This document shows, one piece after another, positions 1 to 8,046 of a stretch of 33,424 nucleotides of DNA. Position numbers and translations under genes: made by a program. Source of the DNA: Clostridiales bacterium (GTDB taxonomy: Bacteria; Bacillota; Clostridia; Oscillospirales; CAG-272); the NCBI GenBank assembly GCA_019415985.1, contig DXYE01000009.1:12145-45568 (forward strand), written 5' to 3'. Numbering within the stretch: the stretch's first letter is position 1; each line of letters starts with the position of its first letter. Below the pieces are notes generated by a model, which was not told the DNA's origin, ran no database searches, and worked only from the letters and a program-made list of their open reading frames with translations.

Positions 1-160
1 AAAACTGCGGTGCACGGCTCATTGCGGTTCTATGGTGATGAAACATCATGCCGTGTATATTATACGCAGAAAAACCCGGCAGTTTTGCCGGCTGCAAAAC
101 TGCGGTGCACGGCTCACTGCGGTTCTATGGTGATGAAACATCATGCCGTGCACATTATAC
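1..160. repeat. Tandem 65-bp palindromic repeat, period 95
   Basis: Bases 1-65 recur at 96-160 with only three mismatches, an offset of 95 bases. In the second copy GTGCACGGC pairs with GCCGTGCAC some 30 bases on, and a smaller TGATG-AAA-CATCA hairpin lies inside. The spacer holds two more overlapping inverted repeats (CCGGCA/TGCCGG near 77-92 and CAGTTTTGC/GCAAAACTG at 80-102). The first copy starts at the window edge, so more copies may lie to the left. No gene is visible in it. It could be an extragenic palindromic repeat or a structured RNA; function unknown. Confidence 0.75.
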
Positions 161-859
161 CATATTCTGCCGTAACCTGTCAAGACTGATTGCGACAGTC
201 CGTCCCGCAATTCGCCTGAATCTTTTTTGCGGGCTTCCGAAAGAAATCAAAATCTAAAAAAGGAATGCATCCCGGCGGAACTCCCGCTTATTCGATGCCG
301 CGTCATAACAGCCTCTTGATTTCTGCATCAAAATGCTGTATACTATTCCATATACAGTGCACGAATCTGCAAAAACAAGAGGGCGGCATTCTTAACGGAC
401 CGATCGTTTTTGTTTTCCTGGATGATAAGCAGGAAATACACGCCCGGAAGCTTTGACTGAGGCCGCGGACCGACGTTTGACGCGGGGCAGGCTTCGGTTT
501 GTCGAGATGCGTCCGTGGGATCCGGACTTCGTTATCCTTTTTTTAGCGTGCGTATGCGTGTCGTCTGTATCCGATTTTTTCACTGTACCGGTACCTGCGC
601 GCCGTATAAGCAGTCTGTTCGATATTCAGACGTATCGCGCGGTTTTGCCCAAATGCAGGTAATCGGCTCTTTTTTACCGTCGGGCGAGATGCTGACGTTT
701 CGTTTCGCCCGCCGGAAACAGTCCAAATCCGAGGCGTGTGGGAAAGCACGACCGAAATCCTTATCGCAGTCAAGCCTGAAAATGTCCGGGCGGCAGAAAG
801 CGCGGATGCGTAAAGTCGGAGCTGCAGGATAAATGCAGGGAAAAGAAAGGAAATCCTTC
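161..859 (+). other. Gene-poor leader region before comEB
   Basis: About 700 bases without a convincing gene. Open frames exist on both strands but lack ribosome binding sites and do not look like proteins. The stretch contains a sigma-A-like promoter (316-344), a run of seven T near 537-543 preceded by a weak GTCCG/CGGAC hairpin, and at about 804-832 a short element that is repeated near 19063 (see findings). If transcription starts after 344, the comEB message has a leader of roughly 500 bases. Confidence 0.5.
316..344 (+). promoter_or_regulatory. Sigma-A-type promoter, TTGATT-17-TATACT
   Basis: TTGATT at 316-321 and TATACT at 339-344 are separated by exactly 17 bases. The -10 box lies inside an inverted repeat (CTGTATA at 336-342, TATACAG at 351-357) that could be an operator. 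The nearest downstream gene on this strand is comEB at 860. The same pair of hexamers with the same spacing precedes galE. Confidence 0.5.
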
Positions 860-1348
860 ATGGAACGCATAACAAAAACCAATTATTATTTGGACATTGC
901 TCAAACCGTGTCTGAGAGGAGTACCTGCCTCAGAAAACGGTACGGCGCGATCATTGTGAAGAACGACGTTATTGTTTCTACAGGTTACAACGGCGCGCCG
1001 CGGGGGAGACAGAACTGCTCGGAAATGCTGTTCTGTCTTCGGGAAAAGATGCAGATTCCGCGCGGAGAACGATACGAGCTCTGCCGTTCCGTGCATGCCG
1101 AGGCAAATGCCATCATTTCCGCCTCAAGGGAACAGATGCTTGGAGGCACGTTGTATATATGCTGCACAGATCCGGCGGACGGCGCCGTTGTGCCGGACAC
1201 CTGCAGCTGTATGATGTGTAAGCGCATGATTATCAACGCAGGCATTGCGACCGTTATCATCCGCGATACTAGGGAGTCATACCGCCGTATCGAAACCGCA
1301 GACTGGGTCCAAAACGATGACAGTTTGTCTGGCCGCTCGGGTTATTGA
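860..1348 (+). CDS. comEB: Deoxycytidylate (dCMP) deaminase
   Basis: Zinc enzyme that deaminates dCMP to dUMP, feeding thymidylate synthesis in the cytoplasm. The 162-residue protein has the cytidine/deoxycytidylate deaminase signature: H79-A-E81 (zinc ligand and proton shuttle) and C117-x2-C120 (the other two zinc ligands). The N-terminal part (YYLDIA..V..RSTCLR..YGAIIVKN) and the STGYNGAPRG motif are typical of the Clostridial type. The usual proline before the first cysteine of the CxxC is a serine here. I place the start at 860, where AAAGGAAATCC precedes ATG; an in-frame ATG at 833 has no Shine-Dalgarno. A phosphatase-fold gene follows about 200 bases on, a neighbourhood also known from other Clostridia. 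Confidence 0.93.
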   Translation: MERITKTNYYLDIAQTVSERSTCLRKRYGAIIVKNDVIVSTGYNGAPRGRQNCSEMLFCLREKMQIPRGERYELCRSVHAEANAIISASREQMLGGTLYICCTDPADGAVVPDTCSCMMCKRMIINAGIATVIIRDTRESYRRIETADWVQNDDSLSGRSGY

Positions 1349-1551
1349 TGCTTGATGAGGCGGAAGTCCGGACCCAAGCGCCTCTGAGAGACCTGAATTG
1401 TCGGCCTGCACCGATAAAAGACGTCCATATTTTAGCCTTACGGCACATACAAAAGTGTTTCTCCTTTCCGTTCCTTCCGGAAACGCGGGTTCGGTACGGG
1501 GACGCTTTGACGGCCTGCCATGCGGCTGGATCAAAGAAAACGGAGATGTAT

Positions 1552-2079
1552 ATGACGACTTTAACGTGGGAGATCCGAACAGAAATCGAATATGCCGTCA
1601 GTGAGAAACCGTCCCCGCACGCAGTTACCCTGATTTTGGCGGATACCGATGGCATCTTCCGCGCGCGGTACGCGGCAGGTTATATACAAAAGGCCGCGCG
1701 GGAACGGCATTTGGCCGTGTACGCGCTGGCTCGCTCTCTTTGCCCGCCCCGTCCTGCAGGGCGGCCGCTTGAGGATCTTCTGAGCAGCACTTTTGAGAGG
1801 ACGGCGCCGACGTCAGCCGACTGCCGTCAGCTGAGCGAGGCGGATACCTGCGCCGCTCTTTATATCGGCGTGACGAGCGTCCACGCGCGCGCCATGCTCC
1901 AGATGTTTCCTCACTGCGCAACCCGTGTGACCAGCTTCGCCGCTTATGGCGGCGATGTCTATTTGCCTGAGAAAATGGAACCTCAGTCGCTTTTGCGGTG
2001 TGCCGAAGCGCTGGAGGAGCGGGCGGAGGCGGTACTGAACGCATTGGCAAGGGAGGGATATCCGCCGTATGCCGGATGA
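1552..2079 (+). CDS. Low-molecular-weight phosphatase-fold protein lacking the catalytic Cys
   Basis: A 175-residue protein whose second half (about 96-165: ADTCAALYIGVTSVHARAML..FP) matches the LMW protein tyrosine/arginine phosphatase pattern 'eADlilvmt..h...ll..fP', and whose first strand is followed by a P-loop-like segment. The catalytic CX5R reads D31-TDGIF-R37, so the nucleophilic cysteine is replaced by aspartate, and the late DP general-acid loop is absent (LPEKMEPQ). It is therefore probably not an active phosphatase. The start at 1552 is chosen for GGAG six bases upstream; a longer frame back to 1345 has no ribosome site. Its end overlaps rimI by 11 bases, implying translational coupling. 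The family call rests on pattern reading only; an unrelated orphan is possible. Confidence 0.6.
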   Translation: MTTLTWEIRTEIEYAVSEKPSPHAVTLILADTDGIFRARYAAGYIQKAARERHLAVYALARSLCPPRPAGRPLEDLLSSTFERTAPTSADCRQLSEADTCAALYIGVTSVHARAMLQMFPHCATRVTSFAAYGGDVYLPEKMEPQSLLRCAEALEERAEAVLNALAREGYPPYAG

Positions 2080-2551
2080 AAAGCCCGCTTCCGATCGCAT
2101 CCTGCTGCGCAGGGCAACGGCGGAGGATATCCCGCTGCTTTCCGCAATCGAGGCGGAATGCCTTGAGCAGCCCTGGAGCCGGACGTCGCTTGCACAGCTT
2201 TTATCGAATGAAAGCGCGGTCTGTATCGCCGCCGTTCGGCAGGAGACGGTTATCGGCTACGGTAGTATGTATTGCATCGCTGACGAGGGGAGCATCAACA
2301 ACATCGCCGTACTGCCTGCCTTCAGGCGCATGGGGATTGGAGCGCGCATCCTCGGAGAGCTGGTCAGCGCCGGAAGACGCCGGGGCGCGACGGCATTTTG
2401 GCTGGAGGTACGGGCGTCAAACGGGGCCGCGCGCTCTCTGTATTTGAAGCACGGTTTTGCGGAAAAAGGCCGTCGAAAGAATTATTATGAGAATCCCCGC
2501 GAGGATGCCCTGTGTATGTTGCTGGAAATACAAAGGGAGGGGCTGCGCTGA
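2069..2551 (+). CDS. rimI: Ribosomal protein S18-alanine N-acetyltransferase family (RimI)
   Basis: GNAT-fold acetyltransferase of 160 residues. The acetyl-CoA pyrophosphate loop is R86-R-M-G-I-G-A, the LEVRASN..A..LY...GF block (112-130) and the GRRKNYY motif near 134-140 are characteristic of RimI, which acetylates N-terminal alanine of S18 in Enterobacteria; the substrate in Clostridia is less certain. GGGAGG lies about 12 bases before the ATG, which sits inside the end of the preceding gene. tsaD follows, as commonly seen in Firmicutes, but tsaB and tsaE, often in the same cluster, are not in this window. Confidence 0.9.
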   Translation: MPDEKPASDRILLRRATAEDIPLLSAIEAECLEQPWSRTSLAQLLSNESAVCIAAVRQETVIGYGSMYCIADEGSINNIAVLPAFRRMGIGARILGELVSAGRRRGATAFWLEVRASNGAARSLYLKHGFAEKGRRKNYYENPREDALCMLLEIQREGLR

Positions 2552-2739
2552 AAAAACGCCGGCCGCGTCCTGCCGGTTTTAGGCGCGCGGCGGGCAGTCA
2601 TGCACGCACCGAAGCGTTAAAGCCTCAATGGCTCGGAAAACCGCCCGGATATTGCCGCCCTTTCCCCGATCCGCGTGCTATCGGGATTGTTTTTATACGA
2701 AAAACATCCGCAGCTCCGCTGTGAAAGGTGGTTATAGAT

Positions 2740-3804
2740 ATGAATCTGCTTGCAATTGAATCCTCCTGCGACGAAACCTCCGCCGCCGTTGTGCGCATGG
2801 AGGACGACGGCACGGACCGCACGCCGGTCCGTGAGATTCTTTCCAATAAAATCGCATCACAGGCGGAGACGCATGCGCTGTACGGCGGCGTTGTGCCGGA
2901 GATCGCCAGTCGCGCCCACACGGAGGCGATTTCCTCTTTGACCTACGGAGCGCTTTCCGCGGCTTCGCTCAAGCTTGAGGACATCGGCGCCGTATGCGTC
3001 ACCGCGTCCCCCGGATTGATCGGCGCCCTGCTTGTCGGCGTCAATTTTGCGAAAGCGCTGGCGTATGCCAACGGCCTGCCGCTCATTCCCGTCAACCACA
3101 TCCGGGGCCATATCGCCGCGAATTATCTGGCGTACGGCGAACTTCGACCGCCGTTCCTGGCGCTTGTCGCTTCAGGCGGACACACCTCGCTCATGCATGT
3201 CAAAACCTATACGTCGTGTGAAACGATCGGACAGACGCGTGACGACGCGATCGGAGAGGCCTTTGACAAAGCGGCGCGCGTTATGGGCATTCCGTATCCG
3301 GGCGGCGCGGTGCTCGACAGGCTCGCCGCCGAAGGCCGGGTGGAGGCCGTTCGCTTTCCATCGGCCGCAATTGCCGACGGTACCCTTGATTTTTCTTTTT
3401 CCGGCATCAAAACGGCTGTCATCAATTACATACACAGTCTGACGCAGCGGGGCGAGCCCTATGATCCCCGCGACATTGCAGCGGCGCTGACGGAAAGCGT
3501 GGTGCGGTCTGTGCTGAAGAAGCTCGAGACTGCGCTGGAAAGAACCGGATTGCGCACGTTTGTGCTGACCGGAGGCGTTGCCGCAAACTCGCATCTGCGG
3601 CGTGCGGCTGAGGCGTTCTGCCGTGAAAGGAACGTACGCTGCTTTCTGCCGCCCCTTTCGCTGTGCGGCGACAATGCCGCAATGATCGGAGCGCAGGGCT
3701 ACTATGAATATCTTGCCGGTGTCCGCGGGGATGCCGCACTTGACGCTTCCGCTACCGAGCGGACCTTTCCGCTTCGCAGCCGGACCAGGCAGAGCGCACT
3801 ATAG
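2740..3804 (+). CDS. tsaD: tRNA N6-threonylcarbamoyladenosine synthase subunit TsaD
   Basis: ASKHA-fold enzyme that transfers the threonylcarbamoyl group to A37 of ANN-decoding tRNAs, working with TsaB, TsaE and TsaC. The 354-residue protein has ESSCDETS at the N-terminus, the metal-binding H120-IRG-H124, SGGHTSL, the DDAIGEAFDKAARVMG block, FSFSGIKTAV, TGGVAAN and the final GDNAAMIGAQG. Nothing essential is missing. ATG at 2740 follows AAGGTGG by eight bases and fits the family N-terminus; an upstream GTG at 2728 overlaps that site. The 188-base gap after rimI contains no supported gene. Confidence 0.96.
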   Translation: MNLLAIESSCDETSAAVVRMEDDGTDRTPVREILSNKIASQAETHALYGGVVPEIASRAHTEAISSLTYGALSAASLKLEDIGAVCVTASPGLIGALLVGVNFAKALAYANGLPLIPVNHIRGHIAANYLAYGELRPPFLALVASGGHTSLMHVKTYTSCETIGQTRDDAIGEAFDKAARVMGIPYPGGAVLDRLAAEGRVEAVRFPSAAIADGTLDFSFSGIKTAVINYIHSLTQRGEPYDPRDIAAALTESVVRSVLKKLETALERTGLRTFVLTGGVAANSHLRRAAEAFCRERNVRCFLPPLSLCGDNAAMIGAQGYYEYLAGVRGDAALDASATERTFPLRSRTRQSAL

Positions 3805-4023
3805 ATTCCTTTTCGTTCCCGATCCGTCCTCGCCTTTCATAGACGACACAGAGAGCTTGCGGCTGGTGAGGGGGATTTGTATAAAAAACCGAGAGGGTAC
3901 GTTCCTGCGGAAAACGTGCCGGGGCGAAAACTGTTTTGCGGCTTCCGCCGGGCGCTCTTGCCTTCTTGATTCGATGAACCTTTTCAAGGTATCTGCAATT
4001 TCATAACGAAAGGCGGTCATAAA

Positions 4024-4998
4024 ATGAATCTTGCGGTGATCGGCTGTGGCCGGTGGGGCTCCTTCCTTGCATGGTATCTGGCGTCGCTGGGACATGCAGT
4101 AAGGCTTTACGGGCGAGAAAATTCAGCGAATATGCGGAGGCTTTTGGAGACGCGCGGAAACGGTCTGCTCACGCTGCCGGATACCGTAGAGCTGACCACC
4201 TCGCTCCGCAAGGCTACCGAACCGGATACCCTTGTCATATCGGTGGGATCCCAGGGATTGCGCGCGCTCATGGAGGAGATCCGCCTGACAGGCGCGCGAA
4301 AGAAAACCTATGTGCTGTGCATGAAGGGCCTTGAAAACGGTACGGGAAAGCGGCTTTCTGAGATTGTCCTCGACTATGCGGACACCGCATCCGAAACGGC
4401 TGTATGGCTTGGCCCGGGACACGTGCAGGAATTTGTCGCCGGTATTCCCAACTGCATGGTCATCGACAGCCGAAGCGAAGCGGTGAAGCACCGGCTGGTC
4501 GAAGCCTTTTCCGGCGAGCTGATCCGGTTTTACTACGGGGACGATCTGCTCGGCAACGAAATAGGCGCCGCGGCTAAAAATGTCATAGGTATTGCGGCGG
4601 GTATGCTGGATGGCCTGTCCCTGACGTCGCTCAAGGGGGCTCTCATGTCACGCGGGACACGGGAGATTGCGCGGCTGATCGAGGCCATGGGCGGAAATCC
4701 TCTGTCCGCATACGGATTGTGCCATCTCGGGGATTATGAGGCCACGGTATTTTCTCCGTACAGCCACAACAGGCAATTTGGTGAATCCTTTGTGGTCGGA
4801 AGGGCCTATGGAGAGCTGGCAGAGGGATTTCATACGGTCATACCCCTGACCGATCTTGGTGAAGCCTGTCACGTCGATCTCCCGATCTGTCGCAGCGTCC
4901 GCTCTATCCTGTACGACGGCGAGGAGCCGCGCGAGGCTCTGAGACGGCTGTTCCTCAGAAGTCTGAAAAATGAATGGCACGCGATCCCTCTCTCCTGA
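4024..4998 (+). CDS. gpsA: NAD(P)+-dependent glycerol-3-phosphate dehydrogenase
   Basis: Reduces dihydroxyacetone phosphate to sn-glycerol 3-phosphate, the backbone for phospholipids. The 324-residue protein begins with the Rossmann signature G7-CGRWG, and the catalytic lysine is K185 in AAAKNVIGIAAG. The usual (S/T)GPS(H/F)AxE motif is present as LGPGHVQEF (129-137), a slightly divergent form, and the C-terminal SHNRQFG region replaces the more common S.RN...G. GAAAGGCGG lies seven bases before ATG. There are 219 bases between tsaD and this gene. The family assignment is secure. Confidence 0.93.
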   Translation: MNLAVIGCGRWGSFLAWYLASLGHAVRLYGRENSANMRRLLETRGNGLLTLPDTVELTTSLRKATEPDTLVISVGSQGLRALMEEIRLTGARKKTYVLCMKGLENGTGKRLSEIVLDYADTASETAVWLGPGHVQEFVAGIPNCMVIDSRSEAVKHRLVEAFSGELIRFYYGDDLLGNEIGAAAKNVIGIAAGMLDGLSLTSLKGALMSRGTREIARLIEAMGGNPLSAYGLCHLGDYEATVFSPYSHNRQFGESFVVGRAYGELAEGFHTVIPLTDLGEACHVDLPICRSVRSILYDGEEPREALRRLFLRSLKNEWHAIPLS

Positions 4999-5095
4999 TG
5001 GACGTCCCTGGCTGCGCCCGCGCAGAAGACGAAGCGTATGCGGAAACGGAGGCGCGGGACCGCGGCAGGGCTGCCCCGTCGGAAATGTGAAATCA

Positions 5096-5146
5096 AAAAG
5101 CGATGCTTTCAGCGACCCTGGCGGTCTGAAAAGCATCGCTTTTGCA
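5096..5146 (+). terminator. Rho-independent terminator after gpsA
   Basis: AAAAGCGATGCTTT-CAG pairs with CTG-AAAAGCATCGCTTTT (5126-5143), with one bulged base and a 13-base loop. It lies about 100 bases beyond the gpsA stop and ends in CTTTT. The symmetric A/T flanks could let it act on both strands. Confidence 0.75.
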
Positions 5147-5411
5147 CGCGGTGAACCGCGCGGCATTCTCAGATGACAAAGCGTATTCGGCAAATGTATG
5201 AGCGATACACGAAAGGTAACGGTTCGGCGCCTGAAATCATACTTTACCGGACGGACGAAAATGAAACGTTTGCCGCAGCCTTCAGGCTCAATAATGATAC
5301 AGTCGAGAAAAGCCGGACAGCGAGCAGCGGCTGTGGGGAGATCCGGTATAAGAAGAACGGGGCTCCCTTCACGCTTCGGAAAGGCTGACTGGCAGACAGA
5401 ATGCCGTTCCG

Positions 5412-6866
5412 TCAGTGCATCTGCTTCATTTCATACAGTTCATTGTCATTGACGAGCTGTACCTTCAGGGTATTCGTCGTACCGGTCGTATCCAGCGGCA
5501 CGCCGGCCGTGATCACGACGCGGTCGCCGCTCGACACCAGATCGAGCTGCTTTGCACAGTCAATGGCGTGGACAAACAATTCGTCCGTTGTGTTCTGGCA
5601 TATTGCCATGACCGGATAAACGCCCCAGGACAGCGAAAGCTGATGATAGGTCTTTGTGACGGGCGTGGCTGCGACAATTGGCTCATGCGGACGGAATTTA
5701 GACATTCTCCGCGCCGTATGTCCGTATTTTGTCACGGCGATGATGGCGCGTGCATTCATATCGCGCGCCATGGTGCAGGCCGCGTCGCACACGGCGTTTG
5801 TCGTATCGGAGATATCCAGCTCGTATTTGATGCCTTTGTAAATGTCCATGGAAAAGGCGTCCTCTTCCGCCTGCTCTACGATCTTTGCCATGGTGCGTAC
5901 TGCCTGAACCGGATATTTTCCCGCCGCGCTTTCACCCGACAGCATGACCGCCGAGGTGCCATCGAACACCGCGTTGGCAACGTCAGTGATCTCCGCACGC
6001 GTCGGCATGGGATTGTTTACCATGGATTCCAGCATCTGCGTTGCCGTGATGACCATTTTTCCCGCCTGATAACAACGCTTGATAAATTTTTTCTGCAGCC
6101 CCGGCAGCTTCTCATAGGCAACCTCGACGCCCATATCGCCGCGCGCGACCATGATGCCGTCGGAATGCTTGAGGATTTCATCGAAATTCTCAATCCCCTC
6201 GAGGTTCTCGATTTTAGATATAATCCGGATGGCGTGTCCGCCGTTGTAGTCGATAAACCGTCTGAGCGCGATGACATCCTCCTTGCGACGAACAAAGGAT
6301 GCGGCGACAAAATCGACATCCTGCTCGATGCCGAACAGGAGATCTGCCTTGTCCTGATCGCTTAGATATGGAAGATCGAGCGGAACGTGGGGCACGTTGA
6401 TACCCTTCCGATCCTTCAACTCGCCGCCGTGGCGGACCGTACACCGAATTTCCGTATCCGTACACTGATCGACAATCAGAGAAATCCGGCCGTCGTCGAG
6501 GAGTACCCGGTCGCCGGCCTTCAGCTTCAGCGGCAGTGTTTTGCAGCCTACGAAAACGCGCGATGCATCCCCTATGATCTCCTCCGTTGTGAGGACAAAG
6601 GGGCTGCCTTCGCTCAGCATAACGCTCCCGCTCTCAAAGGTGCCGATTCGTATCTCCGGCCCTTTGGTATCCAACAGCAGCGCTGCGGGTATCTGCAGCT
6701 TATCCCTGACTCTGCGGAAGGTGTCCATAAGCTCTTTATGATATTCATGCGTGCCGTGTGAAAAATTCAGACGCGCCACATTCATTCCGTGCTGCAGCAT
6801 GTTCTCCATCACGCGCTCGTCGCTGCTCGCCGGGCCGAGTGTACATACAATTTTTGTTCTTCTCAT
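5412..6866 (-). CDS. pyk: Pyruvate kinase
   Basis: Converts phosphoenolpyruvate and ADP to pyruvate and ATP, the last step of glycolysis. The 484-residue protein starts RRTKIVCTLGPAS and contains RLNFSHG, the DTKGPEIR motif, the active-site block ISKIENLEG..N..EIL..(D)GIMVARGDMGVE, TATQMLESM, PTRAEITDVANAVFDG and the C-terminal regulatory domain. The length fits forms without the extra C-terminal phosphohistidine domain. An upstream extension in frame is open back to 7112, but AAAGGAG stands eight bases before the ATG at 6866 and that start matches the family. It converges with gpsA; the 270 bases between hold the gpsA terminator and nothing else I can support. Confidence 0.97.
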   Translation of the reverse strand: MRRTKIVCTLGPASSDERVMENMLQHGMNVARLNFSHGTHEYHKELMDTFRRVRDKLQIPAALLLDTKGPEIRIGTFESGSVMLSEGSPFVLTTEEIIGDASRVFVGCKTLPLKLKAGDRVLLDDGRISLIVDQCTDTEIRCTVRHGGELKDRKGINVPHVPLDLPYLSDQDKADLLFGIEQDVDFVAASFVRRKEDVIALRRFIDYNGGHAIRIISKIENLEGIENFDEILKHSDGIMVARGDMGVEVAYEKLPGLQKKFIKRCYQAGKMVITATQMLESMVNNPMPTRAEITDVANAVFDGTSAVMLSGESAAGKYPVQAVRTMAKIVEQAEEDAFSMDIYKGIKYELDISDTTNAVCDAACTMARDMNARAIIAVTKYGHTARRMSKFRPHEPIVAATPVTKTYHQLSLSWGVYPVMAICQNTTDELFVHAIDCAKQLDLVSSGDRVVITAGVPLDTTGTTNTLKVQLVNDNELYEMKQMH

Positions 6867-7068
6867 CCGCCATTCTCCTTTCGGTCCTGCGCCGGTATTC
6901 CGTTCAGAGCCTTTTCCCCGGCCGCGTGAAAGTGCGACCATGCGGCTCCTCTGCCGTGTTTTGCCGGTAGAGCCGGCATTTCTCGGGAGGACAGGGCGCT
7001 TTTTAGCCTTATTCAGCGCAAATATTTGACAATCCTGCCTTATTGTTCGTGCGAACCTACGGCGCGTC

Positions 7069-7812
7069 CTAAATTTTATCCGTGCTGCCGGGGATTTCGT
7101 CTTCCGCTTCATCCTGCCGGAAGCCTGCGATATCGGTCACCGGGATGGAAAACGCAACCGTGTGAGCTTCGGTCCGCATACCGGTCTCCTGCATGATCGC
7201 TTTCATTATGGCGCTGCGCGCGGCGGCGTCCGCGACGATCAAAACCATTTCACGCTCCGACGCCAGCGTCACACCGAAAAACTTTTCGGAAAATCGGCTT
7301 CCGGTACCCTTTGCGTGGATCACCGTACCGCCTGTTGCACCCGCGCCGCGCGCGGCGTCCATCACCATGTCCGTATGTCCGTTATCCGTAATGGCAACAA
7401 TCAATTCGTATTTTGCTTCCATCTGTTCCTTACCCCCGTCTGCGGTTTCGCCGCCTGTGGGCTGACCCTCCAAAAAATATTTCCAGGCGGTTTCCCCGCC
7501 CATGCACCGGACCGGCAGCCCGAACGCTACTCCGATCAGAGGGAGCGCTTTCCCCTGCTGCGCGATCATGCGCCGCGTTAAATGTTTTGCCATTTCCCGT
7601 GTCACAACGGTAAACAGAAGCGCCTTTTCCATGGGTTCGATGCCGAGGAGATCCAGCATTTTTTCCGTCGCCGTTCCGCGGCATGGCGCTCGGTAGACAA
7701 CCGGCACGCCGCTCTTTTTGTAAAACGCCTCCATCACCTCCGCGTCTGCACGGTTTACGATACAGATCAAATAACGGATTTCGTTCACACAAGTCACCAT
7801 GCCTTTCGTCAA
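7069..7812 (-). CDS. Tandem PII-like signalling protein
   Basis: A 247-residue protein with two PII-like halves: about 10-105 (IRYLICIVNRADAEVMEAFYKKSGVPVVY..) and about 130-235 (KYELIVAITDNGHTDMVMDAARGAGATGGTVIHAKGTG). Each shows the beta-alpha-beta pattern and, in the second, an ARG-GTG style segment before the T-loop region. PII proteins bind nucleotides and control transporters or enzymes by direct contact. The partner is probably the DUF1538 membrane protein encoded just upstream. The start is uncertain: TTG at 7812 has AAAGGA four bases away, while the ATG at 7800 has no well-spaced site. The ligand is unknown. Confidence 0.75.
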   Translation of the reverse strand: MTKGMVTCVNEIRYLICIVNRADAEVMEAFYKKSGVPVVYRAPCRGTATEKMLDLLGIEPMEKALLFTVVTREMAKHLTRRMIAQQGKALPLIGVAFGLPVRCMGGETAWKYFLEGQPTGGETADGGKEQMEAKYELIVAITDNGHTDMVMDAARGAGATGGTVIHAKGTGSRFSEKFFGVTLASEREMVLIVADAAARSAIMKAIMQETGMRTEAHTVAFSIPVTDIAGFRQDEAEDEIPGSTDKI

Positions 7813-7883
7813 GGCTTCCTTTCTTTGTACCGCGTGAAAAATTCACGCAGCTTCTCCATATATAAAGTAAATCTTTAGATTTC

Positions 7884-8039
7884 AAAAAAGCATAGGCGCC
7901 CAGGCTCAAACGGGTAAGAGCCTTCGGAGGGCCGCCGATATGGGAATGCTCCCGGGGCGAAAAGCCCGACGGCGCTGAGCCGGAGCTCGTCTCAGCGGAT
8001 TTCACCGTCCCTTGCGAGCAGGATGGGGATAACGCCTAT
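7884..8039 (-). ncRNA. Candidate structured RNA between DUF1538 and PII-like genes
   Basis: On the minus strand, AUAGGCG (8039-8033) can close on CGCCUAU (7898-7892), directly followed by a run of six U (7889-7884). Four smaller stems lie inside: GCTGAG/CTCAGC (7996-7974), GGGC/GCCC (7967-7955), GGGA/TCCC (7953-7942) and GGCTC/GAGCC (7922-7903). A multi-branch fold closed by a long-range stem and ended by a U tract resembles a riboswitch-terminator or small RNA. It did not match any riboswitch class I could recall in detail. Confidence 0.4.
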
Positions 8040-8046
8040 CCGGGCG

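Noticed and set aside
385..456. A protein-like 22-codon frame after AAGAGGG, starting at ATT
   Set aside because: Too short, needs an ATT start, and no supporting downstream signal; treated as chance.
1552..2079. TsaB, because rimI and tsaD follow
   Set aside because: No ASKHA N-terminal motif (IDTS..) or GPGSFTGLR-type sequence; the C-terminal half fits the LMW phosphatase fold instead.
2512..2724. A 70-codon frame between rimI and tsaD, possibly starting at CTG 2548 after GGGAGGGG
   Set aside because: Needs a CTG start, its sequence is proline/arginine-rich and resembles no protein, and it ends before tsaD without coupling.
5173..5388. A 71-codon plus-strand frame between gpsA and pyruvate kinase
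   Set aside because: No ribosome site, lies just behind a terminator, and shows no recognisable motif.
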